Positions 41,780 to 44,767 of a DNA stretch of 44,767 nt are shown here, in pieces (within the stretch, counting starts at the first letter, position 1; each line of letters starts with the position of its first letter). Below the pieces are notes generated by a model. It saw nothing but the letters and a program-made list of their open reading frames with translations, was not told where the DNA came from and searched no databases. The DNA is from Acetivibrio sp. MSJd-27 (GTDB lineage: Bacteria; Bacillota; Clostridia; UMGS1840; HGM11507): positions 1 through 44,767 of the forward strand of contig NZ_JAHLPV010000023.1 of the NCBI RefSeq assembly GCF_018918095.1. Direction: 5' to 3'. The position numbers were made by a program, and so were the translations under genes.

Positions 41780-44116
41780 TTATTGCAGCAGCGCAATCGT
41801 CTTATCAAAATATGCTTTGTCCACCTGCAATTTCTCATTTGCCGTGATTAGAATATATCCCCGGTCATCCCAGTGAACGGTTTTCGAGATCGCTTCAACA
41901 GCAGCCCGAAGCGGGATATAGGTTCTGTCATAAAGAAGCATTGCGGGAACGTCCAGCTGGCTTTCAACGCCATTTTTTGTCATTTTATCACTGCCGATGA
42001 AGAACTCCACGTAATTGACACCCTGATCCTTTTTCAGTTTTACCTTTTGCTCTGTTTCAAACCAAACGACTTCGAAGCCAAAGGTTTCGCTAATAAAACG
42101 AAGCGGCACTAAGGTTCTGCCATCCTGTTCAATCGGCGTTATTTCACAGTTTTCATCAATCACTTCGGTGCCGCATAGATAATTATAAGCTTTATTGTTA
42201 TTCAGTTCCAGAAGAACAATTTCATCCTTTTTTTCGATCTCCATGGAAAGCTCATTCACCGCATAATCCGGATCGCCTGACAGGATCTTTGATTGGATCC
42301 ATTCTGGAAGAAATTGCATTGGAGAGGTGTAAGCCTTGGATACCACCTCATAATCAGCGCCAATGTTTTCTTTCGGAAAATACAGTCCGTTTTCCTTCTT
42401 TTCCAGTTCCATTTCCCTTTGAAGAATCCCGGCAGTTTGATATGCCGTGTTTCCTGTGACAATATTGTTGCTGTAGGTGACTTTTGTTGTTTTTGGATCA
42501 TCCAGAGAAAAAGCCTGGTAGGTTTCATAATTGTTAAACAGATAATTGTCGGTCACGTTTCCTTCCGGCGGATAAATCCGCGGAAATTCCGCGTCTGTTC
42601 GGTAGCTGAAGGTACCGACTGATATACCGGTGCCGCAGTTGATAAGAGTATTATGTTCCACCTTTGCATTCTTCACAAGCTCATAGGCCGCCGGATTGGG
42701 ATCCGTGCCGTTGGTAAGAGCAATCGCATAGGAGGACGGGGTAATATTATAGAAATAATTATTTTTTACAGTATGATCCTCGTCCATAATTCCCACCCCA
42801 GTGACACCGCTGTAATCATTCTTTCCGCCGGCAAAAATGTTTCCTTCCACCAAGCAGCGCTTGCCGATTCTCAGGCTTAAGCCTCCCTTTGAGTCAAAAA
42901 AGGTATTATTGATAAAACGATTGTCATTGGATTTGTTTGAGATGATCTCATTTTCTCCGGAGCAGTTATCAAAGAAATTATTCTGCACAACCGAAAAACA
43001 GTTTGCCGAGGTATCCGTAGTGTTACAAAGGCGAACCGTTTCGCATCCGTTTTTTATTCCCTGTTCGTAATAGCCGAAATAATTGTTATCAATCAGGTTA
43101 TGCTGTTCTTCATTAAGAGAGCGCATCACTTCCAAAAGCTGACCCTGTGTATTTTTCCCTCTGAAAAAGCAGTGATCCACACGGTTATAGGTTCCATAGA
43201 TCTGAATCCATTTGGTGACATCTTCCTTATTGGGTTTATTCCAATTTACCATTGCGGTGTTTGTCAGCCGGCAGCCGATAGAAAGGGGCGCAAAAATAAT
43301 TGCCTTGTTCTTATCGCCGCCCTCAAACAACAAGCCATCCACCGTGACATATTCTCCGCCTATAATCATTCGGGAAGATCCGGTGATTTTGACGCCACCC
43401 GGCGTTTGGGCTTTTAACGTAATCGGTTTATCCGCTGTCCCTTTTCCGCGGAATATCATGCTAACGTTACGATATGTTCCGTTTTTCAAGGTAATTACAT
43501 CTCCCGGTTTCGCCGACTGCACCGCCGCTTCCGCCCTATCCATCTCTTTCTGTCCTTCGGACAGTATGGATTCTTGCTGCGGATGATAGAAAGAGAAAGA
43601 TTTTATGAAAACCTTTGCCTCCTCACCGGTTTCATTGATAGCATCTATCCGGATCCGTTTGATCTTGTCACCCGGCATCAGCGGTGCTGACCCAAGACGG
43701 TACTGAATATCCTCCAAAACCGCTTCGCCGTCATACCATTTTCCGCTTTCCGGCTCCTTGCCCATATAACCGGTCTGACACAGAGAGGAATTCTCACCAT
43801 AAACACGCATGGAAACATATTTCAAGGTTCCCTTGCTTTCCACTTTAAACGAATAGCGCAGGAGCATATTCAGATCCTCTACCACAACCGGCTCATTAAA
43901 ATTGATTACAAAACCGATATTCTCTGAGGATACGGCTTCAATCAGTCCATTATTCACCATCACTTCGCCCGTTTTTCTGCTCAGTGAAAAAGCCGCTTCA
44001 TCTTCCGCTGAAATTTCAGCGATTAACCCGCCGTCCATTTCTACAGCCAATCCGTTTACCGGTACCACACTAAGAAAAAGAACCATACTCAACAGCATCG
44101 CCAGATATTTTTTCAT
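41780..44116 (-). CDS. secreted PL6-type polysaccharide lyase with copper-amine-oxidase-N repeat
   Basis: A 778-residue protein with a signal peptide (to about AVEM, residue 27), a beta-sandwich-like part (about 35-180) and a right-handed beta-helix of the chondroitinase B/alginate lyase family (about 195-520). Diagnostic are NRVDHCFFRGKNTQG, NYFGYYEQGIKNGCETVRL and ENEIISNKSNDNRF with the catalytic lysine, then LSLRIGKRCLVEGNIF with the catalytic arginine. The C-terminal 110 residues carry the repeat also seen at the end of the GH-like protein (DGRTLVPLRFISETFGFEVVW, DRTYIPLRAAVEAI). Activity on alginate, chondroitin or another uronate is not decided by sequence. ATG with AAGGAAG upstream. 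Confidence 0.9.
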   Translation of the reverse strand: MKKYLAMLLSMVLFLSVVPVNGLAVEMDGGLIAEISAEDEAAFSLSRKTGEVMVNNGLIEAVSSENIGFVINFNEPVVVEDLNMLLRYSFKVESKGTLKYVSMRVYGENSSLCQTGYMGKEPESGKWYDGEAVLEDIQYRLGSAPLMPGDKIKRIRIDAINETGEEAKVFIKSFSFYHPQQESILSEGQKEMDRAEAAVQSAKPGDVITLKNGTYRNVSMIFRGKGTADKPITLKAQTPGGVKITGSSRMIIGGEYVTVDGLLFEGGDKNKAIIFAPLSIGCRLTNTAMVNWNKPNKEDVTKWIQIYGTYNRVDHCFFRGKNTQGQLLEVMRSLNEEQHNLIDNNYFGYYEQGIKNGCETVRLCNTTDTSANCFSVVQNNFFDNCSGENEIISNKSNDNRFINNTFFDSKGGLSLRIGKRCLVEGNIFAGGKNDYSGVTGVGIMDEDHTVKNNYFYNITPSSYAIALTNGTDPNPAAYELVKNAKVEHNTLINCGTGISVGTFSYRTDAEFPRIYPPEGNVTDNYLFNNYETYQAFSLDDPKTTKVTYSNNIVTGNTAYQTAGILQREMELEKKENGLYFPKENIGADYEVVSKAYTSPMQFLPEWIQSKILSGDPDYAVNELSMEIEKKDEIVLLELNNNKAYNYLCGTEVIDENCEITPIEQDGRTLVPLRFISETFGFEVVWFETEQKVKLKKDQGVNYVEFFIGSDKMTKNGVESQLDVPAMLLYDRTYIPLRAAVEAISKTVHWDDRGYILITANEKLQVDKAYFDKTIALLQ

Positions 44117-44315
44117 TTTTCCTGTCTTCCTTTCTTCTTTCTTTCCCTTTTATTATAACTTTTTTCATACAGTCTGTATTTAGACAATTTTGAAAATAAT
44201 TTGCACAAAATTGATGTGATGGAATCAATCGTTCCCAATTTATTGTCTATTTTTGATATCTATCTGCCAATTGCGACCACAATTTATACAATTTTGACCA
44301 AATGTAAAAATTATA
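44117..44315. other. intergenic gap between divergent genes
   Basis: AT-rich. An open frame from 44201 overlaps the next gene but has no ribosome site and a composition typical of chance. I see no RNA structure. TATAAT on the minus strand near 44150 could serve the lyase, without a matching -35. Confidence 0.3.
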
Positions 44316-44343
44316 TTGCAAACAGCATCTCCTATTATATAAT
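44316..44343 (+). promoter_or_regulatory. promoter of the short right-end gene
   Basis: TTGCAA (44316-44321), 16 bases, TATAAT (44338-44343), 38 bases before the ATG. Confidence 0.6.
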
Positions 44344-44381
44344 AAAAGAAATAATAAAAGAAAAACGAGAGGTTACGCACA

Positions 44382-44663
44382 ATGAAAACAATCAAGGAAA
44401 CGATGCTCCAAACGATGGTAAAAATTTATGGCAAGGTATCCGCCCAGCAAAAAGAAAATGGAAAATCACTGTTCGGTGACGGCACATTTGTCATTTACGG
44501 ACAGTGCACCGGCGTTTACTATGCCGCCCTGTATACGAAAAACAATCCCCTCAATCCCTATTATCATGACAAAACCGTTCTCCAAAAAGCAATCAAAAGC
44601 TGGGATTACTATCTGACGCTGCTCAATGAGGAAGGACAGACGCATATTATCACGTATAATTAA
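44382..44663 (+). CDS. 93-residue protein, probably a truncated N-terminal fragment
   Basis: It starts at an ATG with GAGAGG upstream and a good promoter. The sequence is soluble and helical: KETMLQTMVKIYGKVSAQQ, then GTFVIYGQCTGVYYAALYT and KAIKSWDYYLTLLNEEGQ. This looks like the first helices of a larger (alpha/alpha) barrel, as in many polysaccharide-active enzymes, but I cannot place the family. The stop is followed at once by a hairpin, and the frame beyond does not continue the pattern. It is divergent from the PL6 gene, which suggests a related role. It may be a decayed gene or a real short protein. Confidence 0.55.
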   Translation: MKTIKETMLQTMVKIYGKVSAQQKENGKSLFGDGTFVIYGQCTGVYYAALYTKNNPLNPYYHDKTVLQKAIKSWDYYLTLLNEEGQTHIITYN

Positions 44664-44690
44664 ACCATCTCGAAAGGGGTGGTTTTAATT
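44658..44690 (+). terminator. hairpin at the stop of the 93-residue gene
   Basis: AATTAAACCATC (44658-44669) pairs with GGTGGTTTTAATT (44678-44690) with one bulge. The stem begins within the last codon and contains the stop. It looks like a terminator whose T-run is in the stem. The last 75 bases of the window after it show no feature I can support. Confidence 0.6.
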
Positions 44691-44767
44691 ATATCTCCTT
44701 TCTTAAAGTTTTTGATTATATTTGCAGGAGTAGCTACCTGCGATATAATAAAGACAAGCACTGTGGA

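Noticed and set aside
44201-44479. Open frame overlapping the 93-residue gene
   Set aside because: AT-rich, no ribosome site, and it overlaps the better supported start at 44382.
1-44767. CRISPR array, tRNA, rRNA, prophage or intact insertion sequence
   Set aside because: No regular direct repeats with spacers, no cloverleaf or rRNA strings, and no integrase, transposase or phage genes were seen.

Overview
The window is chromosomal DNA of a low- to mid-GC, Gram-positive, probably spore-forming member of the Clostridia. The evidence is the gene content: DprA, TopA, a YmfF/YmfH-type M16 peptidase pair, an L-box lysine riboswitch, a Spo0E-like small protein, ThyX, long-form HPF, the MltG-TrmR-U32 block known from Bacillus, and secreted enzymes carrying C-terminal copper-amine-oxidase-N-like repeats. 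Shine-Dalgarno sites are strong (AAGGAG/GGAGG) and GTG or TTG starts are common. I cannot name the species. I found no tRNA, rRNA, CRISPR array, prophage or intact insertion sequence.

Layout. Bases 1-8.6 kb are mostly minus-strand housekeeping genes: topA-dprA, a Spo0E-like small gene, lgt, two M16 peptidases and yebC. Bases 8.7-12.65 kb hold a plus-strand lysine-pathway operon: promoter, lysine riboswitch, terminator, asd, dapA, dapB, and a free-standing aspartokinase-type double ACT protein. Two inverted copies of a small repeat flank asd. Bases 12.7-18 kb are mixed: an HD-domain protein, a sirtuin with an attenuator-like leader, a candidate structured RNA, a secreted GH-like protein, an alpha/beta hydrolase and a CYTH enzyme. 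Bases 18-20.4 kb carry serC-serA behind a near-consensus promoter. Bases 20.4-21.1 kb are almost gene-free and hold a strongly structured element plus a possible 50-residue ORF. Bases 21.1-23.7 kb are a metal-resistance pair: a P-type ATPase and an ArsR-type repressor with two operator palindromes.

From 23.7 to 41.7 kb genes run on the plus strand, tightly packed and often overlapping. They include a frameshifted mini zinc ribbon, lnt, mnmM, a YdcF-like protein, a WecG/TagA glycosyltransferase, thyX, tmk, two acyltransferase-like proteins, a DJ-1 protein, 5-formyl-THF cycloligase, a CPBP protease, mltG, trmR and a U32 tRNA hydroxylase. A three-gene polyprenol-linked glycosylation module follows (PMT-type fusion, GT2, GtrA), then a fumarase alpha subunit and hpf. 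The right end (41.8-44.7 kb) is a secreted PL6-type polysaccharide lyase on the minus strand and a divergent short, probably truncated ORF.

How the genes fit together. Lgt and Lnt both act on lipoproteins. MltG, WecG/TagA, YdcF and the PMT/GT2/GtrA trio concern the cell envelope. ThyX, Tmk and the formyl-THF enzyme link folate and dTMP supply. MnmM, TrmR and U32 modify the tRNA wobble base. The most interesting unexplained items are the structured intergenic element at 20.7-21.05 kb, the rod-like candidate RNA at 14.33-14.47 kb, the dispersed repeat whose inverted copies bracket asd, and the stand-alone aspartokinase regulatory subunit inside the lysine-riboswitch operon.
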